Shown: positions 1 to 7,865, counted from the stretch's first letter. The stretch: DNA of 31,766 nucleotides from CAAGNP01 sp045603545 (GCA_045603545.1 JAZUMG010000027.1:1-31766); one strand, 5' to 3'. A program made the numbers and translations. The notes: generated by a model from the sequence alone, not told the origin.

Positions 1-788
1 TTGCTGCCTGTAGTGTTGATCTCGCGACCCATCTCCTGGGCGATGAAGCCGAGTTTCTTTCCTGGGTACTGCTCTTTCTCTACTGTCTCGAGGAAGTAGC
101 GGCAGTGCTGGCGGAGACGCACCTTCTCTTCATTGATGTCGAGTTTCTCCACGTAGAATACGATCTCCTGTTCGAGGCGGTTTTCGTCGCACGATGAGCA
201 TACCTCTTTTACTTTCTGCACTATCCTGTCTCGGACGGCAGTCACCCTCTCTGCCTCATATTTCTCCACCTCTGAGACAAATGAGCAGATGAGTTCCACC
301 CTTTTGCAGACATCCTGCTTGAGGATCTCACCCTCTCTGGTACGGAACTCTATGAGGTGGGCTGCTGCCTCTTCTATGGCGCTGCGCAATGCATCCCAGC
401 TCTCGTCGCTCATCTCTGTGCGCTGAGTCTCAATGACATCGGGCAATTTGAGCAATGCGGGGAATATTGCATCAGCATAGTTGCCCGGGAATGGGGTGTC
501 TGCTATTGCTTCGGTAACCTGACGGTAGTAGTCCATCAGGATATCCCTATTGATCTTCTTTGAAGAGACGCTCCCTATCTGTTCGACTGTGGCAAACAGG
601 TCAATATTGCCCCTTACAAGCATCTGGGCAAGATGCTGCCTCATCTCTATCTCCTTGTCGCGTGGGATAAGTGAACTTTTTATGGACAAGTCGCAATTCT
701 TTCCGTTGAGGGAACGGATTTCGACTGTATATTTCTCTGTTGCAGTACTTTTTTCGGCTTTTCCGTAGCCGGTCATCGATAGAATCAT
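1..788 (-). CDS. yicC: YicC family protein (endoribonuclease YicC-like), 3' end cut by window
   Basis: Reading the minus strand from 788 gives an open frame of 262 codons that runs off the left edge. It starts MILSMTGYGKAEK, the N-terminal signature of the YicC family (members typically begin MI-x-SMT-[GA]-[FY]). It ends near EMGREINTTGSK, the conserved C-terminal block, so only about 30 residues should be missing. Known family role: YicC is a stress-linked endoribonuclease implicated in small-RNA decay in E. coli; the function here is inferred. I chose 788 over the in-frame ATG at 776 because family members carry the four extra residues and AAGGAA lies 3 nt upstream of 788. The middle is rich in charged helix (about residues 140-220). 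It is divergent from glnS. Confidence 0.9.
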   Translation of the reverse strand, partial: MILSMTGYGKAEKSTATEKYTVEIRSLNGKNCDLSIKSSLIPRDKEIEMRQHLAQMLVRGNIDLFATVEQIGSVSSKKINRDILMDYYRQVTEAIADTPFPGNYADAIFPALLKLPDVIETQRTEMSDESWDALRSAIEEAAAHLIEFRTREGEILKQDVCKRVELICSFVSEVEKYEAERVTAVRDRIVQKVKEVCSSCDENRLEQEIVFYVEKLDINEEKVRLRQHCRYFLETVEKEQYPGKKLGFIAQEMGREINTTGS

Positions 789-840
789 AATTTCCTTGAA
801 TGTTTCGTCTTTTAAAGGTGTAAATTTAACTAGAATAAAC

Positions 841-848
841 TACCTTTG
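841..848 (+). promoter_or_regulatory. Putative -7 box of the glnS promoter
   Basis: TACCTTTG is an exact match to the Bacteroidetes sigma-ABfr -7 consensus TAnnTTTG. It lies 32 nt before the glnS ATG, which predicts a leader of about 25-28 nt. No clear -33 TTTG is seen at the expected distance. The rest of the 92-bp yicC/glnS spacer is AT-rich, with no recognisable riboswitch or T-box. Confidence 0.5.
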
Positions 849-880
849 CAAGATAATTAAAAGTTAAAAACGCTAAGTCA

Positions 881-2551
881 ATGGAAGAAGTAAAAAAAGA
901 AGAAGTGGTCGAGACAAGACCATTGAATTTTTTGGAAGAGATTATCGAGAATGATCTTTCATCAGGGAGACACAATACTGTATTGACCCGTTTCCCGCCC
1001 GAGCCAAATGGTTATCTCCATATCGGGCACGCAAAAAGTATCTGCTTGAATTTCGGCTTGGCGAAGCAATATGGTGGCAAGACCAACCTCCGCTTCGATG
1101 ATACCAACCCTGTGAAAGAGGATACTGAGTATGTAGATTCAATCAAAAACGATATCCAATGGCTTGGCTTCCAATGGGCCAATGAGTTCTATGCATCTGA
1201 CTATTTTGACCAGCTCTATGAGTGGGCTGTGCAGATGATCAAAAGTGGTCTTGCATATGTGGATGACCAGACTCAGGAGGAGATCAGGGCAGGTCGTGGT
1301 ACAGTGCAGACTCCAGGTACCAATAGCCCTTACCGTGACAGAAGCGTAGAGGAGAACCTTGACCTCTTCGAAAGGATGAAAAACGGTGAGTTCCCAGAAG
1401 GTGCCAAGGTGCTGCGTGCAAAGATCGATATGGCACATCCAAATATGATGTTCCGTGACCCTCTTATGTACAGAATTATCCACGCTGACCACCACCGTAC
1501 AGGTTCCAAATGGTGCATCTACCCTATGTACGACTATGCACATGGCCAGTGTGACTCTATAGAGAACATCACACACTCTATCTGTACCCTTGAGTTCGAT
1601 GTTCACAGACCTCTATATGACTGGTTTATCGAGAAACTAAATATCTTCCCTTCACATCAGTATGAGTTTGCAAGACTTAACCTCACTTACACAGTGATGA
1701 GTAAGAGAAAACTTCTCGAACTTGTAAGAAACAACTTCGTCTCTGGCTGGGATGATCCACGTATGCCTACTATCTGCGGTCTTCGCAGAAGGGGTTATAC
1801 ACCTGAAAGTATCAGGGCTTTCGCAGAGAAAGTGGGTGTGGCCAAGAGGGACAACATGATCGACCTTTCACTTTTGGAGTGGTGCTTGAGGGATGACCTT
1901 AACAGACGCTCAAACCGCTATATGGCAGTACTTAATCCAGTTAAGCTGGTGATTGACAACTGGCCAGCCGATGTGGAGAGTGAGATTTGTATAGCTCCTA
2001 AAAATCAGGAGAATCCAGATGCAGGTACACGTGAGATAGCTTTCACCAAAGAGCTCTACATCGAGAGAGAGGACTTTATGGAAGAGCCACCTAAGAAATT
2101 CTTCCGTCTCCGTCCAGGTGGAGAGGTTCGTCTCAAATATTCATACATCGTCAAATGCGAGTCTGTGGTTAAAGACGAGAATGGCGAAATTACAGAGATT
2201 CACTGTACATACGATCCTACAACCAAACCGGGTAATGGAACTTGGAGAAGTGTCAAAGGTACTATCCACTGGGTATCTGCTCAGCACGCCAAGAAGGTGG
2301 AGGCACGCATCTATGACAGACTATTTACAGAGGCTGATATGGGCGGTATCCCTGAGGGCAAAGACTACAAGGCTTACCTGAACCCTGAGTCACTTGTAGT
2401 GAAAGAGGCCCTTGTAGAGCCAGCACTTCTGGAAGACAACTCAGGTATTGCTGTTCAGTTTGAGAGAAACGGCTACTACATCAAGGATGCCGACTCTACA
2501 CCTGAAAAACTTGTATTTAATAAAGCTACCGGCCTTAAGAGCAGCTTTTAA
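881..2551 (+). CDS. glnS: Glutaminyl-tRNA synthetase
   Basis: Cytosolic class I aminoacyl-tRNA synthetase that charges tRNA-Gln with glutamine. The 556-residue product matches the usual bacterial GlnRS length. The class I HIGH motif is seen at residues 47-50 within PPEPNGYLHIGHAKS, and the KMSKS-type loop appears as VMSKRK at about 272-277. GlnRS blocks in the Rossmann domain (LRFDDTNP, VDSIKNDIQWLG) separate it from GluRS. The C-terminal anticodon-binding beta-barrels run from about residue 340 to the end. The ATG at 881 is the only reasonable start and follows a -7 box. The next gene, nfo, begins 8 nt after the stop, so the two are probably co-transcribed. The presence of GlnRS implies direct glutaminylation of tRNA-Gln. 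Confidence 0.97.
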   Translation: MEEVKKEEVVETRPLNFLEEIIENDLSSGRHNTVLTRFPPEPNGYLHIGHAKSICLNFGLAKQYGGKTNLRFDDTNPVKEDTEYVDSIKNDIQWLGFQWANEFYASDYFDQLYEWAVQMIKSGLAYVDDQTQEEIRAGRGTVQTPGTNSPYRDRSVEENLDLFERMKNGEFPEGAKVLRAKIDMAHPNMMFRDPLMYRIIHADHHRTGSKWCIYPMYDYAHGQCDSIENITHSICTLEFDVHRPLYDWFIEKLNIFPSHQYEFARLNLTYTVMSKRKLLELVRNNFVSGWDDPRMPTICGLRRRGYTPESIRAFAEKVGVAKRDNMIDLSLLEWCLRDDLNRRSNRYMAVLNPVKLVIDNWPADVESEICIAPKNQENPDAGTREIAFTKELYIEREDFMEEPPKKFFRLRPGGEVRLKYSYIVKCESVVKDENGEITEIHCTYDPTTKPGNGTWRSVKGTIHWVSAQHAKKVEARIYDRLFTEADMGGIPEGKDYKAYLNPESLVVKEALVEPALLEDNSGIAVQFERNGYYIKDADSTPEKLVFNKATGLKSSF

Positions 2552-2559
2552 TTGATATT

Positions 2560-3447
2560 ATGAAATATATAGGAGCACACGTAAGTGCGTCGGGTGGGGT
2601 GGAAAATGCCCCACTCAACGCATATAATATAGGGGCTACCGCATTTGCCCTCTTTACAAAGAACCAGAAGCAGTGGGTGGCACCACCTTTGAGCGAAAAG
2701 AGTATTGAACTTTTCAAACAAAGGTGTGCAGAGTATGGTTTTGCACCAAATGCCGTACTTCCACACGACAGTTATCTCATTAACCTTGGTCACCCAACAG
2801 ATGAGGGGCTCGGTAAATCGCGTGCGGCATTTATAGATGAGATGACCAGATGTCAGCAGCTGGGTCTGGATCGTCTCAATTTCCACCCTGGAAGCCACCT
2901 CAAGGCGATATCTGAGACAGAGTGCCTGCGCAGGATCGCAGAATCTATCAATATTGCCCTGGACAAGACTCAGGGGGTTATAGCTGTCCTTGAGAATACA
3001 GCAGGACAGGGATCCAATATGGGGCACCGCTTCGAGCATCTGGCTGAGATAATTGAGCAGGTGGAGGATAAATCGAGGGTGGGTGTCTGCATCGACACCT
3101 GTCACGCATTTGCTGCTGGTTATGACCTTATCCCATCCGATGGTGCAGCGGATACCCTGTTTGGAGAAGCGAATGCCGATGGTGGTTTTGAAAAGGTATT
3201 CTCCGAATTTGACAGGATAGTGGGCTTCAAGTATCTAAAAGGTATGCACCTTAATGATGCGAAGAAGCCATTGGGCTCGAGGGTGGACCGTCACGACAGT
3301 CTTGGCCTCGGCGTTATAGGTAAAGGCCTCTTCCAGAGAATTATGGAAGATCCCCGATTTGATGGTATCCCATTGATTCTGGAGACCCCCAATGTGGATA
3401 TCTGGGCAGAGGAGATTGCTGAGCTCAAAGGTTGGGCAGGGGTGTAA
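2560..3447 (+). CDS. nfo: Endonuclease IV (AP endonuclease)
   Basis: Zn-dependent AP endonuclease of base-excision repair: it cuts 5' of abasic sites and removes 3' blocking groups. At 295 aa it is close to E. coli Nfo (285). Family motifs occur in order along a TIM barrel: GAHVSASGG near the N-terminus, LNFHPGSHL, VLENTAGQGS, the metal-site block CIDTCHAFAAGYD, GMHLNDAKKPLGSRVDRH, and the C-terminal ILETPN. All the usual His/Asp/Glu zinc-ligand blocks look present. It follows glnS by 8 nt and is followed by a hairpin-plus-T-tract terminator, so it is the last gene of a two-gene unit. Confidence 0.97.
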   Translation: MKYIGAHVSASGGVENAPLNAYNIGATAFALFTKNQKQWVAPPLSEKSIELFKQRCAEYGFAPNAVLPHDSYLINLGHPTDEGLGKSRAAFIDEMTRCQQLGLDRLNFHPGSHLKAISETECLRRIAESINIALDKTQGVIAVLENTAGQGSNMGHRFEHLAEIIEQVEDKSRVGVCIDTCHAFAAGYDLIPSDGAADTLFGEANADGGFEKVFSEFDRIVGFKYLKGMHLNDAKKPLGSRVDRHDSLGLGVIGKGLFQRIMEDPRFDGIPLILETPNVDIWAEEIAELKGWAGV

Positions 3448-3510
3448 GATTACCTTACTCCACTTTGGGAAATAACCATTGGAGAAACTTTCTGATGAGA
3501 TTCTTAAAAG

Positions 3511-3538
3511 CTGATGCCATAACGGTGTCGGTTTTTTT
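3511..3538 (+). terminator. Rho-independent terminator of glnS-nfo
   Basis: CTGATGCC (3511-3518) pairs with GGTGTCGG (3524-3531) over 8 bp, including three G-U wobbles, with a 5-nt loop. The stem runs directly into seven T residues (3532-3538). It sits 64 nt after the nfo stop and just before the recG promoter, where a terminator is expected. Confidence 0.7.
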
Positions 3539-3564
3539 GTTTTCCAAAGGTAGTGTTTTTTTCT

Positions 3565-3572
3565 TATCTTTG
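3565..3572 (+). promoter_or_regulatory. Putative -7 box of the recG promoter, 4 nt from the ATG
   Basis: TATCTTTG matches TAnnTTTG exactly. A TTTG at 3536-3539 could be the -33 element, but the 25-nt spacer is long and it overlaps the terminator T-tract. Only 4 nt separate the box from the recG ATG at 3577, so transcription should start at or within a few bases of the start codon. Confidence 0.5.
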
Positions 3573-3576
3573 TGGT

Positions 3577-5691
3577 ATGTCAAACATTCTGGATAGTGAT
3601 ATAAAGTATTTGACCGGTATCGGTCCCAAGAGGGCGGAACTCCTGGGGAAGGAGCTTGGGATCAGTACGTTCAGGGATCTTGCCTATACATTCCCATTCA
3701 GATATGTGGACAAATCTAAAATATACGCGATCAGTGATGTGGATTCCACTACTGCTTATATCCAGTTAAGAGGCAAGATTACCCGTATGGGTATGGTGGG
3801 GGAGAAGCAGGGGAAAAGGTTTGTAGCGACCCTGAGTGACAGTACAGGCCACATCGATCTTGTTTTCTTCAAGGGGATTAAGTGGATCCAGGAGAAGCTC
3901 ATTATAAACAAGGAGTATATCGTATTCGGCAAGCCCTCTATCTTCAGGGAGAGTTTCAATATGGTCCACCCCGAAGTGGATCAGGTCTCCGATTCTGCAC
4001 CGGCAGGGGAGCCCTCCATGATAGGGATCTACTCCAGCACCGAAAAGCTGAAAAGTGCAGGGATCGGGAACAAGGTTTTCTCTAAGTTTGTGATGACATT
4101 GCTCTCAAAACATCTTAGTCAGATTCCGGAGACATTGCCCGACTATATATTGAAGAGGCATAAATTGTGTCCATTGCAGTATGCACTGAAAAATATCCAT
4201 TTCCCTTCTGACCCGAAGGCCCTCTCTGCAGCCCAGATGAGGCTCAAGTTCGAGGAGTTGTTCTATTTGCAGTTGTCGCTGCTCAAGACCAAGAAGAAGA
4301 GGACGCAGGAGTCTGTCGGGGTGATGATGCCCAAGGTAGGGCAATATTTCAACAAGAGTTTTGCCAATATCCCGTTCGAACTTACAGGGGCACAGAAGAG
4401 GGTGATAAAAGAGGTGCGGGGAGATATTATGAGCGGAAAGCAGATGAACCGTCTGCTGCAGGGTGATGTGGGGAGCGGAAAGACAATGGTGGCATTGCTC
4501 TGCTGCCTGCTTGCTGCAGATAATGGTTACCAAAGCTGTATCATGGCACCCACCGAAGTCCTTGCGCAGCAGCATTTTGCAGGGGTGCAGAAGACTATTG
4601 CCGGAAGCGGCATAAAGACAGCCCTCCTTACAGGAAGTACCAAAGCAAAAGAGCGACGGGAGATCCATCAGGGGCTCCTCGACGGCTCCATACATATCCT
4701 TTTCGGGACCCACGCAGTGATTGAGGATACCGTGCAGTTCCTCCGTCTGGGTTTTGTCGTTATCGACGAGCAACACCGTTTCGGGGTGAACCAGAGGGCA
4801 AAACTGAGGTTCAAATCTGAGATTGCTCCCCATATCCTGGTGATGACGGCGACCCCTATCCCCAGGACCCTGTCGATGACCCTTTACGGAGATCTGGATG
4901 TATCTGTTCTGGACGAATTGCCACCTGGGAGAAAGCCTATTCAGACAATACATCTTACAGAGTCGAAGCGGGATGCTATGTTTGCATTTCTTAAAAAAGA
5001 GATCGCACTGGGCAGACAAGTGTTTATCGTTTATCCCCTCATAAAGGAATCTGAGACAATGGATTATAAAAATCTTGAAGAGGGCTATGAGATGATAACC
5101 CGGGAGTTTCCGGCTCCGCAATATATTACTGCAGTGGTGCACGGACAGCAGAAGAATGAGAACAAGGCTTACGATATGAAACTCTTTGCAGAGGGAAGGG
5201 CCCATATCCTGGTGGCCACTTCGGTGATTGAGGTGGGTGTGGATGTCCCCAATGCTTCTGTGATGGTGATAGAGAGTGCAGAGAGATTTGGCTTGTCCCA
5301 GCTCCATCAGCTTCGTGGCCGTGTGGGGCGTGGTGCCGAGAAATCGTATTGCATACTTATGACAGGGTATAAACTTTCGAAAGAGTCACGACAGAGAATC
5401 GATCTGATGTGTGCGACCAATGACGGCTTTGAGCTGGCTGAGGCGGACCTTCGTATGAGGGGACCGGGTGATATTGAGGGGACACAGCAGAGCGGTCTGG
5501 CCATCGACCTGCGGATTTCGAATTTGGCACAGGACAGCCAGATACTCCAGTTGGCCAGGATGACGGCAGAGGAGATACTGGAGAGGGATCCGTCTTTGGC
5601 AGGTGGGGAGAATACACTTCTGGTATCACAGCTTGCCCTTATGAAGAAGCAGGATCCGCTGGTGGATATAGATTATTCGAAGATAAGTTAG
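3577..5691 (+). CDS. recG: ATP-dependent DNA helicase RecG
   Basis: Superfamily 2 helicase that remodels stalled replication forks and Holliday junctions. The N-terminal wedge/OB region (about 1-240) starts with DIKYLTGIGPKRAELLGKELG, the expected RecG opening. The helicase core shows Walker A GDVGSGKT (about 295-302), motif II DEQH (about 396-399), motif III TATPIPRTL, and motif VI QLRGRVGRG followed by the C-terminal RecG domain. From the ATG at 3577 it is 704 aa, the normal length. An in-frame GTG at 3553 would add eight non-conserved residues and overlaps the -7 box, so I rejected it. It appears to be monocistronic, and the 3' end faces rnhA across a repeat-filled gap. Confidence 0.96.
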   Translation: MSNILDSDIKYLTGIGPKRAELLGKELGISTFRDLAYTFPFRYVDKSKIYAISDVDSTTAYIQLRGKITRMGMVGEKQGKRFVATLSDSTGHIDLVFFKGIKWIQEKLIINKEYIVFGKPSIFRESFNMVHPEVDQVSDSAPAGEPSMIGIYSSTEKLKSAGIGNKVFSKFVMTLLSKHLSQIPETLPDYILKRHKLCPLQYALKNIHFPSDPKALSAAQMRLKFEELFYLQLSLLKTKKKRTQESVGVMMPKVGQYFNKSFANIPFELTGAQKRVIKEVRGDIMSGKQMNRLLQGDVGSGKTMVALLCCLLAADNGYQSCIMAPTEVLAQQHFAGVQKTIAGSGIKTALLTGSTKAKERREIHQGLLDGSIHILFGTHAVIEDTVQFLRLGFVVIDEQHRFGVNQRAKLRFKSEIAPHILVMTATPIPRTLSMTLYGDLDVSVLDELPPGRKPIQTIHLTESKRDAMFAFLKKEIALGRQVFIVYPLIKESETMDYKNLEEGYEMITREFPAPQYITAVVHGQQKNENKAYDMKLFAEGRAHILVATSVIEVGVDVPNASVMVIESAERFGLSQLHQLRGRVGRGAEKSYCILMTGYKLSKESRQRIDLMCATNDGFELAEADLRMRGPGDIEGTQQSGLAIDLRISNLAQDSQILQLARMTAEEILERDPSLAGGENTLLVSQLALMKKQDPLVDIDYSKIS

Positions 5692-5696
5692 TGTGT

Positions 5697-5819
5697 TCGG
5701 CCAGGTCTGTTAAAAGTACGCAGACCTGGACGGATATTGTTTTGTAAATTATTGATAGATAGGGTGTTGTAAAATATGGTTCCGCCAGGTCGGACACTTT
5801 TTTGCAGACCTGGCCGGAA
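5697..5819 (+). repeat. Paired-hairpin intergenic element, copy A
   Basis: Hairpin 1 has arms CCAGGTCTG (5701-5709) and CAGACCTGG (5721-5729) with an 11-nt loop. Hairpin 2 has CCAGGTC (5785-5791) pairing with GACCTGG (5807-5813), extended by TTCC/GGAA. A 50-nt AT-rich spacer contains TTGTAAAT and GTTGTAAAAT. The same architecture recurs at 27040-27158. The element begins 9 nt after the recG stop. It may act as a terminator for recG, or be a REP-like dispersed repeat, or both; neither is proven here. Confidence 0.7.
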
Positions 5820-5868
5820 TTGTTCAGATGGCTCTTCGGTGAGAAGGTGGGGGAGGTGCGGAACTTCA

Positions 5869-6211
5869 AATCGGGGGCGAAACAGGTCATTCTGCCCCGG
5901 AATGGTGCTCGCCGACGGCAATCGGGGGCAAAACAAGCCTCTCTGCCCCGGAATGGTGCTTGCCGACGGTAATCGGGGGCGAAACAAGCCTTTCTGCCCC
6001 GGAATGGTGCTCGCAGATGGTAATCGGGGGGGAAAACAAGCCATTCTGCCCCGGAATGGTGCTCGCCGATGGCAATCGGGTGCAAAACAAGCCTTTCTGC
6101 CCCGGAATGGTGCTTGTCAATGTTAATCGGGGGCGAAACAGGCCATTCTGCCCCGGAATGGTGATCGCAGATGTTAATCGGGGGCGAAACAAGCCTTTCT
6201 GCCCCGGAATG
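5869..6211. repeat. 51-bp tandem repeat array, about 6.7 units
   Basis: Units begin (at AATCGGG) at 5869, 5920, 5971, 6022, 6074, 6125 and 6176. The spacing is 51 bp except for one 52-bp unit, which has an extra G in a G-run. Each unit carries CTGCCCCGGAATGGTG, and its G-rich start can pair with this C-rich block through a 7-bp stem with one mismatch. Variation between units is scattered substitutions, not unique spacers. It lies between the convergent recG and rnhA. Because 51 is a multiple of 3, long spurious ORFs run through it on both strands; I see no credible protein. Confidence 0.92.
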
Positions 6212-6220
6212 GGTATTGGA

Positions 6221-6239
6221 TGCCCGAATAGGTCGGGCA
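6221..6239 (-). terminator. Hairpin downstream of rnhA
   Basis: TGCCCGA (6221-6227) and TCGGGCA (6233-6239) form a perfect 7-bp stem with a 5-nt loop, about 30 nt after the rnhA stop on the minus strand. There is no T-tract on either side, so it may be an mRNA 3'-end hairpin and not a classical intrinsic terminator. Confidence 0.4.
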
Positions 6240-6269
6240 GATGGTGGGTTTGACTGATCTGGAGTGGTG

Positions 6270-6701
6270 TTACAGAAACTTCGAGGCGGCGGCGACGGCG
6301 AGGGCGTCACAGAGTTCGTTTTCGGGGTGGCCGGCGTGACCTTTGATCCAGATGAAGCGGACACGGTGTTTGCGGTAGACCTCCAGAAAGCGTATCCACA
6401 GGTCAGGGTTGGCCCTTTTTTCAAAATTTTTCTTTTCCCAGCCAAATACCCATCCCAAGTTTACAGCATTCACCACATATTTGGAGTCGCTGTAGACTAT
6501 TACTTCAGCATTTTCACGCTTTATGGCTTCCAGCCCGACGATGACAGCGAGGAGCTCCATCCTGTTGTTGGTGGTCTCTTCGAACCCTTCAGAGAGCTCT
6601 TTGTAGTGTGTGCCACATTTGAGGACTACCCCGTAGCCGCCAGGGCCGGGGTTGCCCCTCGATGAACCGTCAGTGTATAGCTGAATAGGAAGTGGTGCCA
6701 T
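6270..6701 (-). CDS. rnhA: Ribonuclease HI
   Basis: Degrades the RNA strand of RNA-DNA hybrids (Okazaki primers, R-loops). At 143 aa it has the usual length of bacterial RNase HI without an extra N-terminal hybrid-binding domain. The DEDD catalytic set is visible: D11 in YTDGSSRGNPGPGGYG, E49 in NNRMELLAV, D72 in VYSDSKYVV, and D132 in HPENELCDALA; the accessory H122 lies in KGHAGHP. The ATG at 6701 lies 9 nt after the pdxA stop, so it is probably translated from a pdxA-rnhA message. The 3' end faces the tandem-repeat region. Confidence 0.95.
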   Translation of the reverse strand: MAPLPIQLYTDGSSRGNPGPGGYGVVLKCGTHYKELSEGFEETTNNRMELLAVIVGLEAIKRENAEVIVYSDSKYVVNAVNLGWVFGWEKKNFEKRANPDLWIRFLEVYRKHRVRFIWIKGHAGHPENELCDALAVAAASKFL

Positions 6702-6710
6702 AAACGGATA

Positions 6711-7784
6711 TTATACCGGACCTTTAATCCCCTCTATTTTAGGTTCATGTGCCACTTGGAGCACATCTGACCTCATCGCCTCGTACAGTCTTCTGTTGCG
6801 TACGATGTCGATGGCTGCGTAGATGGATGATATCATAGGCATTGCATTGGCTTCATTTTTTCCTGCAAGCTCATATGCTGTACCATGGTCAGGAGATGTG
6901 CGGACAACAGGAAGTCCGGCTGTATAGTTTACGCCGCAGTCAAATGAGAGAGCCTTGAATGGGATAAGTCCCTGGTCGTGGTACATGGCCAGAACTGCGT
7001 CATAGTTGTTCTGGAGATTGTTTCCGAAGAAGCCGTCAGGAGAGTATGGGCCGAATGCGAGTATGTTCTCTTCATTTGCCTTCTTGATGGCAGGGCAGAT
7101 GATTTCGAGCTCTTCACGTCCCAAAAGTCCACCGTCACCAGCGTGGGGATTGAGACCCAGAACTGCTATTTTGGGTTTTATAATGTTGAAATCCTTGCAG
7201 AGGGATTCATGCATTAGTTTTATTTTGCCCAGAATTTTCTCTATTGTGAGTGATTCTGATACTTTTCCGAGTGGAAGGTGGTTTGTGACCACACCCACTT
7301 TCATCTGTTCAGAGCACAGGAACATAAGTCCGTCTTTGGCACCAAACTCGTTTATGAGGTACTCTGTGTGGCCAGGGAAGCCAAATGAACTGTCTGATAC
7401 AGCCTTTTTGTTGAACGGTGCGGTGACCATAGCATCGATAAGACCCTCTTTGAGATCCTTTACACAGGCTTTAAGTGCCAGAATGGAAGACTGGGCTGCT
7501 TCTGAAGATGGTTGGCCAGGTTCAATTTTGAAATTATCAGGAACACAGTTGATTATGTTGATCCTCTTTGGATGGCAATCCTTTGCGGTATTTATTATGT
7601 TTGTATTTACGTTTTCAGTGCTTGGAACCTGTTTCTTGTAGAAACCGAAGGTCTTGGATGATCCGTAAACGATTGGGGTGCAAAGGTCAAGCATTCTGGC
7701 ATCTGCCAGAGCTTTGATGATAACTTCGTAACCGATTCCGTTAGGGTCACCCTGGGTGATGCCCACTATAATTTTTTGACTCAT
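6711..7784 (-). CDS. pdxA: 4-hydroxythreonine-4-phosphate dehydrogenase PdxA
   Basis: NAD-dependent oxidation of 4-phosphooxy-L-threonine in the DXP-dependent pyridoxal 5'-phosphate pathway. The 357 aa (E. coli 329) show GITQGDPNGIGYE at the N-terminus and GFPGHTEYL at about 135-143. The three metal-ligand histidines are H169 in TNHLPLG, H214 in GLNPHAGDGG and H269 in AMYHDQGLIPFKAL. RTSPDHGTAYE, a family hallmark, is near the C-terminus. It is first in a minus-strand unit with rnhA and divergent from gpsA, with an 81-bp spacer. I see no clean TAnnTTTG box for this gene; a degenerate TAACTTGC is present upstream. Confidence 0.96.
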   Translation of the reverse strand: MSQKIIVGITQGDPNGIGYEVIIKALADARMLDLCTPIVYGSSKTFGFYKKQVPSTENVNTNIINTAKDCHPKRINIINCVPDNFKIEPGQPSSEAAQSSILALKACVKDLKEGLIDAMVTAPFNKKAVSDSSFGFPGHTEYLINEFGAKDGLMFLCSEQMKVGVVTNHLPLGKVSESLTIEKILGKIKLMHESLCKDFNIIKPKIAVLGLNPHAGDGGLLGREELEIICPAIKKANEENILAFGPYSPDGFFGNNLQNNYDAVLAMYHDQGLIPFKALSFDCGVNYTAGLPVVRTSPDHGTAYELAGKNEANAMPMISSIYAAIDIVRNRRLYEAMRSDVLQVAHEPKIEGIKGPV

Positions 7785-7814
7785 ATTTATTCAGTAGTTT
7801 GAAGCCGCAAGTTA

Positions 7815-7826
7815 GGAAAATTTTCC
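7815..7826. promoter_or_regulatory. Perfect 12-bp palindrome in the pdxA/gpsA spacer
   Basis: GGAAAATTTTCC is a perfect dyad located 9 nt upstream of the gpsA -7 box and about 30 nt upstream of the pdxA ATG. Its position over the -33/-7 spacer of gpsA suits an operator, but no regulator is identified and an AT-rich palindrome could arise by chance. Confidence 0.3.
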
Positions 7827-7835
7827 ATAAATCAC

Positions 7836-7843
7836 TATCTTTG
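7836..7843 (+). promoter_or_regulatory. Putative -7 box of the gpsA operon
   Basis: TATCTTTG is an exact match to TAnnTTTG, identical to the recG box, and 22 nt before the gpsA ATG. TTAG at 7812-7815 is a one-mismatch candidate for the -33 TTTG with a 20-nt spacer. Confidence 0.5.
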
Positions 7844-7865
7844 TCTAAGATTGACTTTATCAGAT

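Noticed and set aside
814..847. AAAGGT/ACCTTT inverted repeat in the yicC/glnS spacer as divergent -7 boxes
   Set aside because: The plus half is a full -7 match, but the minus half does not give TAnnTTTG, so no yicC promoter can be called from it.
1139..1606. 155-codon ORF antisense to glnS
   Set aside because: Shadow of the glnS reading frame; no domain or independent signals.
3553..3579. GTG start for recG at 3553
   Set aside because: It adds eight non-conserved residues and overlaps the promoter box; ATG 3577 fits the family.
4105..5307. 400-codon ORF antisense to recG
   Set aside because: It lies fully inside recG on the opposite strand, with His/Leu/Cys-rich translation typical of a codon-bias shadow.
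5697..5819. Integron attC or phage attachment site
   Set aside because: No integrase or cassette genes are present and the element is not at the edge of any mobile gene block.
5869..6211. Possible CRISPR array
   Set aside because: The 51-bp units are similar along their whole length with no unique spacers, and no cas genes are nearby.
5639..6445. 268-codon minus-strand ORF through the tandem array
   Set aside because: It overlaps the 3' ends of both recG and rnhA in other frames, and is open only because the repeat period is 17 codons. Its translation is the repeat itself.
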